A stretch of 11,543 bases of DNA. It comes from Flavobacteriales bacterium. Lineage in GTDB: Bacteria > Bacteroidota > Bacteroidia > Flavobacteriales > Flavobacteriaceae. Within the stretch, counting starts at the first letter, position 1. Each line of letters opens with the position of its first letter. This document shows, piece by piece, positions 5,283-11,543 of this stretch. A program made the position numbers and the translations under genes. Location of the stretch: NCBI GenBank assembly GCA_015494775.1, contig WGAP01000019.1, forward strand, positions 1-11,543. Reading direction: 5' to 3'. The notes beneath the pieces are model-generated. The model made no database searches. It was not told the DNA's origin and saw only the letters and a program-made list of their open reading frames with translations.

Positions 5283-6212
5283 ATGAAACGACCTTGGATT
5301 TTGCCGAACATATTGCTCGTTTTTTTTCTATTGCTGACCGCTTCCCATTGCAAGAAAAAAAAAGGAAGTGAAAAATTTAAGGAAAGAGACCGCCAAGAAC
5401 AATATCTTCAACACGAAAAAGACAGCATTTATAACTTCCTAAGGACGCATACGTATATTGTGGATTACGAACAAAACGTTCATTTTTCGGAAGCGGCCCC
5501 CGGACAAACCCGCCTGATTGATGTGGTGGATAGCATCACCGTGCCCGACAGTTCCTACGACGGATTGGACTATACGGTTTATTATTTAAAACTTAGCCAA
5601 GGAGTGGGGGATTCCATTACCACTTGTGATCAGGTTTTGTATAGCACCACTTTATGGGATATTACGGGGCGCCAATTTATCTATCGTGATCATCAACATC
5701 CGTCATGGACTATGGTTTATAAACCCGTTGTCGCGGGCATCCAAATAATCGGAATGCGGGATATTTTCGATAGGGTTAATGGGGGGAACTATCATGAAAA
5801 TAACGACGGGACGGTGGAATTCTCGAATTTTGGAAATATTGTTGCCTTTTTGCCTTCGGGTTTGGCACAATTCGGCAAATCCATTGATTTGGGAAATGGC
5901 GACTACATACCGGCCTATACCCCTTTGATTGTTCAGGTGCATGCATTGTACGTAAACACCGATATCGATGAAGATCATGTGCCTAACGTAGTGGAAGACC
6001 TCAATGGAAACGGAAATCCTTATGATGACGATACCGATAAAGAAAAAGAAGACGAGACAACGGGCATACATCGACCGAACTTCTCCGACCCCGACGACGA
6101 CGGTGATTTCCTTAGAACCAAAGACGAAGACCCCAACGGCAACGGCGACCCCACCGACGATGATAGCGACGGCGACGGGGTGCCCGATTATCTGGATGCG
6201 GATACCCATTAA
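5283..6212 (+). CDS. FKBP-like lipoprotein with Asp-rich calcium-repeat C-terminus
   Basis: ATG 5283 is chosen because it directly begins a signal peptide: MKRP, a hydrophobic stretch of residues 6-19, then Cys23 in ASHC. His at -1 is unusual, but Bacteroidota lipoboxes are loose. After Cys comes KKKKGSEK, which lacks the acidic residues of the surface-export signal described in Capnocytophaga, so a periplasm-facing lipoprotein is more likely. Residues about 115-225 resemble a diverged FKBP prolyl-isomerase fold (QVLYSTTL, VVAGIQIIGM, VAFLPSGLAQFG, IPAYTPLIVQVHALYV). Residues 227-309 carry repeated D-x-D/N-x-D-G units (NTDIDEDHVPN, DLNGNGNPYDDD, DPDDDGD, DSDGDGVPDYLDAD) of the thrombospondin type-3 kind, likely binding calcium. 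This layout is common in flavobacterial proteins annotated as FKBP-type isomerases. It would aid folding in the envelope. pta follows after 11 bp, so the two are probably co-transcribed. Confidence 0.82.
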   Translation: MKRPWILPNILLVFFLLLTASHCKKKKGSEKFKERDRQEQYLQHEKDSIYNFLRTHTYIVDYEQNVHFSEAAPGQTRLIDVVDSITVPDSSYDGLDYTVYYLKLSQGVGDSITTCDQVLYSTTLWDITGRQFIYRDHQHPSWTMVYKPVVAGIQIIGMRDIFDRVNGGNYHENNDGTVEFSNFGNIVAFLPSGLAQFGKSIDLGNGDYIPAYTPLIVQVHALYVNTDIDEDHVPNVVEDLNGNGNPYDDDTDKEKEDETTGIHRPNFSDPDDDGDFLRTKDEDPNGNGDPTDDDSDGDGVPDYLDADTH

Positions 6213-6223
6213 ATTTAGTTGAA

Positions 6224-8359
6224 ATGAGCAAAGGTTTATACATCACGACCATCGAGCCCAACGGCGGCAAATCGGTGGTCAGTTTGGGATTGATGAACGA
6301 ATTACTTTCACGCGCTACGCGCGTGGCCTATTTCCGCCCCATTATTCCGGCCGGCAAAAAAGATAACCACATCCTGACGATGCTGGATTATTTCAAACTC
6401 GACCAAAAATACGAAGACGCCTTTGCACTTACGCGTTCGCAAGTGGTGCAATTGCTCAACAACAATCAGGAAGATAAAATCCTCGAAGCGATTATCCGCA
6501 AGTACAGGCAACTGGAAAAAAAACACGATTTTATCCTGGTCGAAGGCAGCGATTTTAGCGGCGAAACTTCGATGATCGAATTTGAAATCAACATCAAAAT
6601 CGCCTCCAACCTGTCGGTGCCCGCGCTGATTGTGGGGAGCGGTATCGGCAAAACCATGGAAGAATTTGCCGGAAACGTGCAATTGGCCTACGACGGTTTC
6701 GAAGAAAAGGATGTCAAAGTCATTGCCCTGATTGCCAACAAGGTTTTGTCCAAAAATATTCCCGCGGTTGTCAAACGATTAAAGAAAATCGTCAAACGGC
6801 ATACCTACGTGGCGGCCATTCCGCGGGACGAACTATTGTCGCACCCCAGCATGTTTGACATCATCCGCACTTTCGATGCCGAAATCCTGACGGGCGAAAA
6901 CCAACTGGGTCGCGACATACGGCAAGTGGCCGTAGGTGCCATGCAAATGCGTCATTTTTTGAAATTTATCAAAGACAAAACCCTGGTCATTACCCCGGGC
7001 GACCGGCACGATTTGATTTTGGCGGCCCTCCAAGCCGATAAATCGTTCAACTATCCGTCCATTTCGGGCATTGTGCTTTCGGGCGGACTCAAACCGGCCA
7101 AACCGGTGTTGAAACTCATCGAAGGCGTCAATACGCACGTACCCGTGCTGAGCGTCAAGCCGCAGACCTATGAGGTGGCTACGCGCATCAAAAATATGAA
7201 GGTGCAAATCAACCCGGGTGATACGAAAAAAATTCTGCGGGCCATCCGGCTGTTCAAAAAACACGTGGATTCGCGGGTGATTTTGGACAAATTGGTCCGT
7301 TTCAAAACCGACCGGATTACACCGGGCGCTTTCCTTTATAATTTGGAAGAATTGGCCGGACACAAAAAAATGCGCATCGTGCTGCCCGAAGCCACCGAAC
7401 CGCGCGTGTTGCGTGCCGCTTGCAAGGTCTTGGAGCGCGATTTGGCCGACATTATCCTTCTGGGCAAACCCGGGGCCATCAAAGAAACGGCACGGGCCAA
7501 CGGCATCCGGCTCGATTGGGACAAAGTGAAAATCATCGACCCCGAAACTTCGGAACTGACCGATAAATATGCCCGTAAAATATACGAACTCCGCAAGCAC
7601 AAAGGCATCAACGAAGCCATGGCCCACGACTTGGCCACCGACGGCGCCTATTTCGGTACCATGATGGTTCGCGAAGGCGATGCCGACGGCATGGTTTCCG
7701 GCGCCGTACACACCACGGCCCACACCATCAAACCGGCCTTGCAATTGATCAAAACCAAGCCGGGTAATCATTTCGTTACTTCCACCTTTTTTATGGCCTT
7801 GCCCGACCGCGTGTCGGCTTTTGCCGACTGCGCCATTGTGCCCAATCCCGATGCCGAACAACTGGCCGAAATTGCTGTTCAAACCGCCGATGCGGCCAAG
7901 GATTTCGGTATCAATCCGCGCGTGGCCATGCTCAGCTATTCCTCGGGAAGTTCGGGCAAGGGTGCCGATGTGGAAAAGGTGCGTAAAGCCACCGAATTGG
8001 TCAAACGCCAACGTCCCGACTTGCTCGTGGAAGGTCCCATCCAATACGATGCGGCGGTAGATCCCGAAGTGGGACGCAAAAAAATGCCCGATTCGCCCGT
8101 GGCCGGACGCGCCAACGTGCTGATTTTCCCCGACCTGAACACGGGCAACAATACCTACAAGGCCGTGCAGCGCGAAACCGGCGCCTTGGCCATAGGCCCC
8201 ATGCTTTTAGGGCTCAAAAAGCCGGTCAACGACCTGAGCCGCGGCGCTACGGTGGATGATATTTACAACACCATTTTGCTTACCTCCATCCAGGCGCAAC
8301 GGAATGATAATGAAGCGGAATCCAAGCCGAAAAACAAGAAAAAACAAACTGCGGTTTGA
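6224..8359 (+). CDS. pta: Phosphate acetyltransferase, long three-domain form
   Basis: The enzyme interconverts acetyl-CoA plus phosphate with acetyl phosphate plus CoA. The 711 residues match the long form. It has an N-terminal P-loop-like domain (TTIEPNGGKSVVS, 8-20), a central DRTGG domain (about 215-330, starting near GRDIRQVAVGAMQ), and the C-terminal catalytic PTA_PTB domain (about 372-692). Catalytic-domain landmarks are PEATEPRVLRAA (388-399), DGMVSGAVHTTAHT (488-501), SYSSGSSGKGADVEKV (571-586), EGPIQYDAAVD (603-613) and GRANVLIFPDLNTGN (628-642). A lysine-rich tail (KPKNKKK) ends the protein. ATG 6224 is 11 bp behind the lipoprotein stop, leaving no room for a standard promoter, so read-through from that gene is expected. 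Acetate kinase, the common partner, is not adjacent here. Confidence 0.96.
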   Translation: MSKGLYITTIEPNGGKSVVSLGLMNELLSRATRVAYFRPIIPAGKKDNHILTMLDYFKLDQKYEDAFALTRSQVVQLLNNNQEDKILEAIIRKYRQLEKKHDFILVEGSDFSGETSMIEFEINIKIASNLSVPALIVGSGIGKTMEEFAGNVQLAYDGFEEKDVKVIALIANKVLSKNIPAVVKRLKKIVKRHTYVAAIPRDELLSHPSMFDIIRTFDAEILTGENQLGRDIRQVAVGAMQMRHFLKFIKDKTLVITPGDRHDLILAALQADKSFNYPSISGIVLSGGLKPAKPVLKLIEGVNTHVPVLSVKPQTYEVATRIKNMKVQINPGDTKKILRAIRLFKKHVDSRVILDKLVRFKTDRITPGAFLYNLEELAGHKKMRIVLPEATEPRVLRAACKVLERDLADIILLGKPGAIKETARANGIRLDWDKVKIIDPETSELTDKYARKIYELRKHKGINEAMAHDLATDGAYFGTMMVREGDADGMVSGAVHTTAHTIKPALQLIKTKPGNHFVTSTFFMALPDRVSAFADCAIVPNPDAEQLAEIAVQTADAAKDFGINPRVAMLSYSSGSSGKGADVEKVRKATELVKRQRPDLLVEGPIQYDAAVDPEVGRKKMPDSPVAGRANVLIFPDLNTGNNTYKAVQRETGALAIGPMLLGLKKPVNDLSRGATVDDIYNTILLTSIQAQRNDNEAESKPKNKKKQTAV

Positions 8360-8386
8360 CAAAACAAAATAAATCGCTTATCTTTA
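8355..8386 (+). promoter_or_regulatory. Probable clpC promoter
   Basis: TTTG (8355-8358), inside the last codons of pta, is followed after a 20 bp spacer by TATCTTTA (8379-8386). This matches the Bacteroidota TTTG / TAnnTTTG pattern with near-ideal spacing. Transcription would begin near 8393, giving a short AT-rich leader of about 20 bases before ATG 8413. No CIRCE or CtsR-like operator is visible, so heat-shock control cannot be read from the sequence. Confidence 0.6.
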
Positions 8387-8412
8387 TTTTTCATTTAAAA
8401 AAATTATAGAAG

Positions 8413-10992
8413 ATGTGGAATAATCGTTATTCCGAAGAATTGAAAAAAATCCTGATCGAAGGAAAACACCTGGCCAACCAATCGGGACAAATGCAGGTGG
8501 GCACGCATCATTTGATTGCCGCCATCTTGCAACATATCGATGTTTTGCCCGATTTGGAATATGTTTTGGCACCTTATTCCGACGAAGTGCTGACCGACAT
8601 CGAAGCGCGTATGATGCGGCTCGACACGGCGGCCGAATCCACCCAGATGCCCGGATTCCAAAACGAATCCACCGTGGCTTTGACCCGCCAGTCGGCCATT
8701 GCCCTCAAACGGGCCCAATTGCTTTCGATGCAAATGAAAGAGGACGAAGTTTATCCCATTCACCTGATATTGAGCATCCTTCAAAACCGCAACGACCCCG
8801 CGGCACAGATTATGCTCAAACACAACATTCTGCCCGGCGTTTTGGAAAAACGTTACTTTAAATGGCGCGACGAAGAGGAAGAAGAATTTACCGAACCGGG
8901 TGAAGAAATCGAAGAATTTCTCAACGAACTGGAAAATGACGACAGCCGTCGCGAACCTACCGGCCGTCCGGGCAAACCTGCGGGCAAGAAAAATAAAACG
9001 CCCGTGTTGGATAACTTCGGTCGCGACCTGACCCGTTTGGCCGCCGAGGGCAAGCTGGATCCCGTGGTGGGCCGTGAGAAGGAAATCGAACGCGTGTCGC
9101 AAATCCTTTCGCGTCGCAAGAAGAACAACCCCATTCTTATCGGTGAGCCGGGCGTGGGCAAGTCGGCCATTGTGGAAGGCTTGGCCCTGCGCATTGTTCA
9201 AAAGAAAGTTTCCCGTGTGCTGTTCAACAAACGTATTGTGGCTTTGGACTTGGCCAGCTTGGTGGCCGGCACCAAATACCGCGGTCAGTTCGAAGAACGG
9301 ATGAAAGCCCTGCTCAACGAATTGACCAACAACAAGGACGTGATTATTTTTATCGACGAAATCCATACCCTCGTGGGTGCGGGCGGAGCCCAAGGTTCGC
9401 TGGATGCGTCCAATATGTTCAAACCGGCCTTGGCCCGCGGCGAAATTCAAACCATCGGCGCCACCACCTTGGACGAATACCGCCAATACATCGAAAAAGA
9501 CGGCGCCTTGGCCCGCCGTTTCCAAATGGTGATGGTCAATCCCACCACCGTGGAGGAAACCGTGCAAATCCTGCACAACATCAAAGACCGCTACGAGGAA
9601 CATCACAATGTGGTTTACACCGACGACGCCATCGAGGCCGCCGTCAAACTGACCAACCGCTATATGACCGACCGCTACCTGCCCGACAAGGCCATCGATG
9701 CCTTGGACGAGGCCGGCGCGCGCGTGCATTTGCAAAATATCATCGTGCCCGAGTATGTCAAATCCTTGGAGCAAAAACTAGAAGAGGTGCGCGAGGAAAA
9801 GAGTCAGGCCGTGCGTAAGCAGGATTTTGAACGTGCCGCCGCCCTTCGCGATACCGAAAACAAACTGAAAAACCAACTCAAAATTGCACAGCACAATTGG
9901 GAGGTCGAAATGAAGAATCATCCCGAAACGGTGGACGAAGAAAGCATTGCCGACGTGGTGTCGATGATGACCGGCATACCCGTGAACCGCATTGCCGAGG
10001 CCGAGAGCAGCAAACTGCGCAAATTGCCCGAAATCATCAAAGCACAAGTGATCGGGCAAGACGAAGCGGTGGACAAGGTGGTCAAGGCCATCCAACGCAA
10101 CCGGCTCGGACTCAAAGACCCCAACAAACCCATCGGCTCGTTTATTTTCCTGGGACAAACCGGCGTGGGCAAAACCCAATTGGCCAAGGTTTTGGCCAAG
10201 GAATTGTTCGACAGCGAAGATGCCCTGATTCGCATCGATATGAGCGAGTATATGGAAAAATTCAGCGTTTCGCGGCTCATCGGTGCGCCGCCGGGCTATG
10301 TGGGTTATGAAGAAGGCGGACAACTGACCGAAAAAGTGCGCCGCAAACCCTATTCGGTGGTCTTGTTTGACGAAATCGAAAAAGCGCATCCCGACGTGTT
10401 CAACATCCTGCTGCAAATTTTGGACGAAGGCGCCATTACCGACAGCATCGGGCGCCGTATCGACTTCCGCAACACGGTGATTATCCTTACCTCCAACGTG
10501 GGAGCGCGCCAATTGAAAGATTTCGGCGAAGGCGTGGGCTTCGGCACGTCGGCCCGCAAGGCGCAATCGGACGAGCACGCCAAGGGCATCATCCAAAAGG
10601 CCTTGAAAAAAACCTTTGCCCCCGAATTCCTCAACCGCATCGACGACATCATCATTTTCAACCCCTTGAACAAGGAGCATATCGGAAAAATCATCGACAT
10701 CGAGCTCAAAAAATTGTTCAAACGCATCAAGGAAAACGGTTACGAACTGGAAATTACGCCCGCGGCCAAGCGGTTTATTGCCGACAAGGGCTACGACCGC
10801 CAATACGGAGCCCGGCCGCTCAAACGGGCCATTCAGAAATATGTGGAAGACTTGCTCGCCGAGGAGATTTTGGACCAACACGTCCACGAGGGCGACAAGG
10901 TGATATTGGACTACAAGGAGGGCGAAGAACGCCCCACGGTGCGCGTGGAAAAGGGACAGCAGGATTCGCAAGCCGAGACCTCCGGCAGCTGA
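8413..10992 (+). CDS. clpC: ClpC-type AAA+ unfoldase, ATPase subunit of Clp protease
   Basis: ClpC unfolds substrates and feeds them to ClpP. The 859 residues contain an N-domain (1-150) and an acidic linker (153-177). AAA module 1 has Walker A GEPGVGKS (244-251), Walker B VIIFIDE (310-316) and the LARRF arginine (367-370). A short middle region carries a UVR-like motif (KQDFERAAALRDTENKLKNQL, 469-489, in two parts). AAA module 2 has Walker A GQTGVGKT (581-588), Walker B VVLFDE (649-654), the arginine in FLNRID (739-744) and sensor-2 GARPLKR (799-805). The short UVR middle domain and the VGF tripeptide (708-710), which docks ClpP, identify ClpC and exclude ClpB. The N-domain is diverged: GTHH and YPIH stand where B. 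subtilis ClpC has GTEH twice. tRNA-Arg begins three bases after the stop. Confidence 0.95.
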   Translation: MWNNRYSEELKKILIEGKHLANQSGQMQVGTHHLIAAILQHIDVLPDLEYVLAPYSDEVLTDIEARMMRLDTAAESTQMPGFQNESTVALTRQSAIALKRAQLLSMQMKEDEVYPIHLILSILQNRNDPAAQIMLKHNILPGVLEKRYFKWRDEEEEEFTEPGEEIEEFLNELENDDSRREPTGRPGKPAGKKNKTPVLDNFGRDLTRLAAEGKLDPVVGREKEIERVSQILSRRKKNNPILIGEPGVGKSAIVEGLALRIVQKKVSRVLFNKRIVALDLASLVAGTKYRGQFEERMKALLNELTNNKDVIIFIDEIHTLVGAGGAQGSLDASNMFKPALARGEIQTIGATTLDEYRQYIEKDGALARRFQMVMVNPTTVEETVQILHNIKDRYEEHHNVVYTDDAIEAAVKLTNRYMTDRYLPDKAIDALDEAGARVHLQNIIVPEYVKSLEQKLEEVREEKSQAVRKQDFERAAALRDTENKLKNQLKIAQHNWEVEMKNHPETVDEESIADVVSMMTGIPVNRIAEAESSKLRKLPEIIKAQVIGQDEAVDKVVKAIQRNRLGLKDPNKPIGSFIFLGQTGVGKTQLAKVLAKELFDSEDALIRIDMSEYMEKFSVSRLIGAPPGYVGYEEGGQLTEKVRRKPYSVVLFDEIEKAHPDVFNILLQILDEGAITDSIGRRIDFRNTVIILTSNVGARQLKDFGEGVGFGTSARKAQSDEHAKGIIQKALKKTFAPEFLNRIDDIIIFNPLNKEHIGKIIDIELKKLFKRIKENGYELEITPAAKRFIADKGYDRQYGARPLKRAIQKYVEDLLAEEILDQHVHEGDKVILDYKEGEERPTVRVEKGQQDSQAETSGS

Positions 10993-10995
10993 CCG

Positions 10996-11067
10996 GGCCC
11001 CGTAGTTTAACGGATAAAACAACGGTTTCCTAAATCGTCGATCCGGGTTCGATTCCCGGCGGGGCTA
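10996..11067 (+). tRNA. tRNA-Arg, anticodon CCU (reads AGG)
   Basis: All four arms fold: acceptor GGCCCCG/CGGGGCT with a terminal G-U pair, U8 and A9, and D stem GTTT/AAAC. The anticodon stem is ACGGT/ATCGT, with loop TTCCTAA giving anticodon CCT (11029-11031). The variable loop is CGAT and the T stem CCGGG/CCCGG has loop TTCGATT. The discriminator base is A and CCA is not encoded. It begins three bases after the clpC stop; no promoter-like AT-rich box lies just upstream, so it is probably cut out of the clpC transcript. A T-rich stretch follows. Confidence 0.96.
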
Positions 11068-11083
11068 CTTTTTTTAATTTTTA
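11068..11083 (+). terminator. T-rich tract after tRNA-Arg
   Basis: CTTTTTTTAATTTTTA follows the tRNA directly. It could act as the U-tract of a terminator, with the tRNA T-arm/acceptor or the following GC-rich element as the structured part, but there is no dedicated hairpin immediately before it. In the left module a T8 tract also sits between the psuG stop and the GC-rich element. Confidence 0.35.
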
Positions 11084-11282
11084 GGGCGCCTGCCGACATT
11101 GCTACGCAATGTGCGGCACCGGGCTGTCCGCTCATATTCGCCTTGGCGGATGCCGTGGTTTTGCGCGGGCGCGCGGCACGCGCGCCCGCGCCCGCCCGTG
11201 CGTGGGGCTTCCTCCGGTCGCCTCCGCCGGGCGGAAAACCATCGGCACCGCCCGCGGCTCATACCGCTCCCATCCCTGGCGC
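11084..11282 (+). repeat. GC-rich structured element, right copy (199 bp)
   Basis: This is the inverted counterpart of 1431-1647. It starts GGGCGCCTG and ends with the complement of the conserved 20-base block; the ends pair as GCGCC/GGCGC. It shares GAGCGGACAGCCCG, AGGAAGCC and GGCGACCGG (as complements) in the same relative order. The stems are: TGCCGACATTGC against GCAATGT-G-CGGCA (11091 to about 11116); a perfect 13 bp stem with a 3-base loop (11163-11175 and 11179-11191); and CGGGCGG/CCGCCCG (11228-11234 and 11248-11254). Corresponding stems in the left copy have different bases. No protein-like frame is credible here. It could be RNA, a 3' processing or termination structure, or a mobile DNA element. 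Confidence 0.7.
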
Positions 11283-11288
11283 AGCGTA

Positions 11289-11334
11289 GGTCGCTGAGTG
11301 ATTTTTGCGCAGCAAAAATTGTATCGAAGCGACC
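11289..11334. repeat. Palindromic repeat unit D' (right)
   Basis: This 46 bp unit has an outer stem GGTCGCT/AGCGACC, the box GAGTG, inner hairpin arms ATTTTTGC and GCAAAAAT around a GCA loop, and the box GTATCGA. It differs from B' at a single loop base and is the inverted counterpart of unit D. Confidence 0.8.
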
Positions 11335-11398
11335 GTGTTTGATGCCGGTGCCTTCGATACACTGCACCTTTGGCGCAGCACTCAGGCACCTGTTTGGT
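11335..11398. repeat. Palindromic repeat unit C' (right)
   Basis: This unit is the inverted counterpart of C, with about four differences. It has an intact outer stem GGTGCC/GGCACC and an inner hairpin CTGCACC, TTT, GGCGCAG. The same TTCGATAC and CACTCAG boxes flank the hairpin. Confidence 0.7.
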
Positions 11399-11444
11399 GG
11401 TCGCTGAGTGATTTTTGCGTAGCAAAAATTGTATCGAAGCGACC
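11399..11444. repeat. Palindromic repeat unit B' (right)
   Basis: This 46 bp unit has an outer stem GGTCGCT/AGCGACC and a GTA loop in the inner hairpin. It is the inverted counterpart of B, from which it differs only at two compensated base pairs of the outer stem. Confidence 0.8.
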
Positions 11445-11495
11445 GGCCGGGGCTTCGATACACCGCGGCTTCACCGCGGCACTCAGCCGCCGGCC
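11445..11495. repeat. Palindromic repeat unit A' (right)
   Basis: The outer stem GGCCGG/CCGGCC encloses TTCGATAC, an inner hairpin CCGCGG, CTTCA, CCGCGG, and CACTCAG. It is the inverted counterpart of A. It ends the shared module at GCCGGCCTTT; the remaining 48 bases of the window (11496-11543) show nothing I can identify. Confidence 0.7.
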
Positions 11496-11543
11496 TTTCG
11501 GTGCATTCTGCCTTAGTTGGGACATCGGTCGCTATGGTTGTTC

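Noticed and set aside
6833..8044. Long open frame antisense to pta (403 codons), and similar ones antisense to clpC (8404-9774 and 9778-11022)
   Set aside because: The translations are rich in His, Phe, Gly and Gln, as expected from the complement of codon-biased genes. The sense proteins are certain.
8413..10992. ClpB disaggregase
   Set aside because: The long coiled-coil middle domain of ClpB is absent, while a short UVR-like middle region and the ClpP-docking VGF motif are present.
11074..11463. Open frames of 60-130 codons on both strands of the right repeat region
   Set aside because: These are products of GC-rich repeats lacking stop codons. The conserved blocks are shared with the left copy but reading frames are not preserved.
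10996..11495. tRNA 3' end as an integration site for a mobile island
   Set aside because: I found no second copy of the tRNA 3' end as a direct repeat, no integrase, and the neighbouring genes are housekeeping. The tRNA is intact and linked to clpC.
1139..11495. Composite transposon or insertion sequences at both ends
   Set aside because: No transposase gene or remnant, no clear terminal target duplication, and the flanking units are multiple small palindromes and not IS ends.

Overview
The window looks like a chromosomal segment of a member of the Bacteroidota, most likely of the Flavobacteriia. The evidence is an FKBP-like lipoprotein with an Asp-rich calcium-repeat tail, a Bacteroidota-type ClpC, a small soluble protein of a type I associate with flavobacteria, promoter-like boxes of the TTTG / TAnnTTTG kind, and the absence of Shine-Dalgarno sequences. 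Gene GC is moderate; the intergenic repeats are far richer in GC.

Layout from left to right. (1) The 3' part of a sialidase/Asp-box protein gene, cut by the left edge (1-1113). (2) A gene-free, repeat-packed convergent intergenic region (1114-1656). (3) A leftward psuK-psuG operon for pseudouridine breakdown (3503-1657). (4) A divergent rightward pair: a BtpA/SgcQ-family TIM-barrel protein and an overlapping small protein of unknown role (3545-4835). (5) A leftward Hsp15-like S4 RNA-binding protein that converges on, and overlaps, the previous gene (5216-4824). (6) A rightward lipoprotein gene followed closely by phosphate acetyltransferase (5283-8359). (7) clpC under its own promoter, followed three bases after its stop codon by tRNA-Arg(CCU) (8413-11067). 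(8) A second repeat-packed region (11084-11495), followed by 48 bases in which I see nothing.

The protein genes are mostly ordinary housekeeping. PsuK phosphorylates pseudouridine and PsuG splits the product into uracil and ribose 5-phosphate. Pta makes acetyl phosphate from acetyl-CoA, or the reverse. ClpC is a protein-unfolding AAA+ ATPase for ClpP, and the Hsp15-like protein acts on stalled 50S subunits.

The unusual content is in the two intergenic regions. They carry the same composite module in opposite orientation, about 10 kb apart. Each module has a 199-217 bp GC-rich element in which short conserved blocks alternate with stems of different sequence. Beside it lies an array of 45-65 bp palindromic repeats. 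Two corresponding repeat copies differ at exactly four bases, and these form two compensated base pairs. Both GC-rich elements start just after a T-tract directly behind the 3' end of a gene. There is no transposase in the window. The module looks like a structured repeat family, acting as RNA or DNA, and is the part most worth following up.
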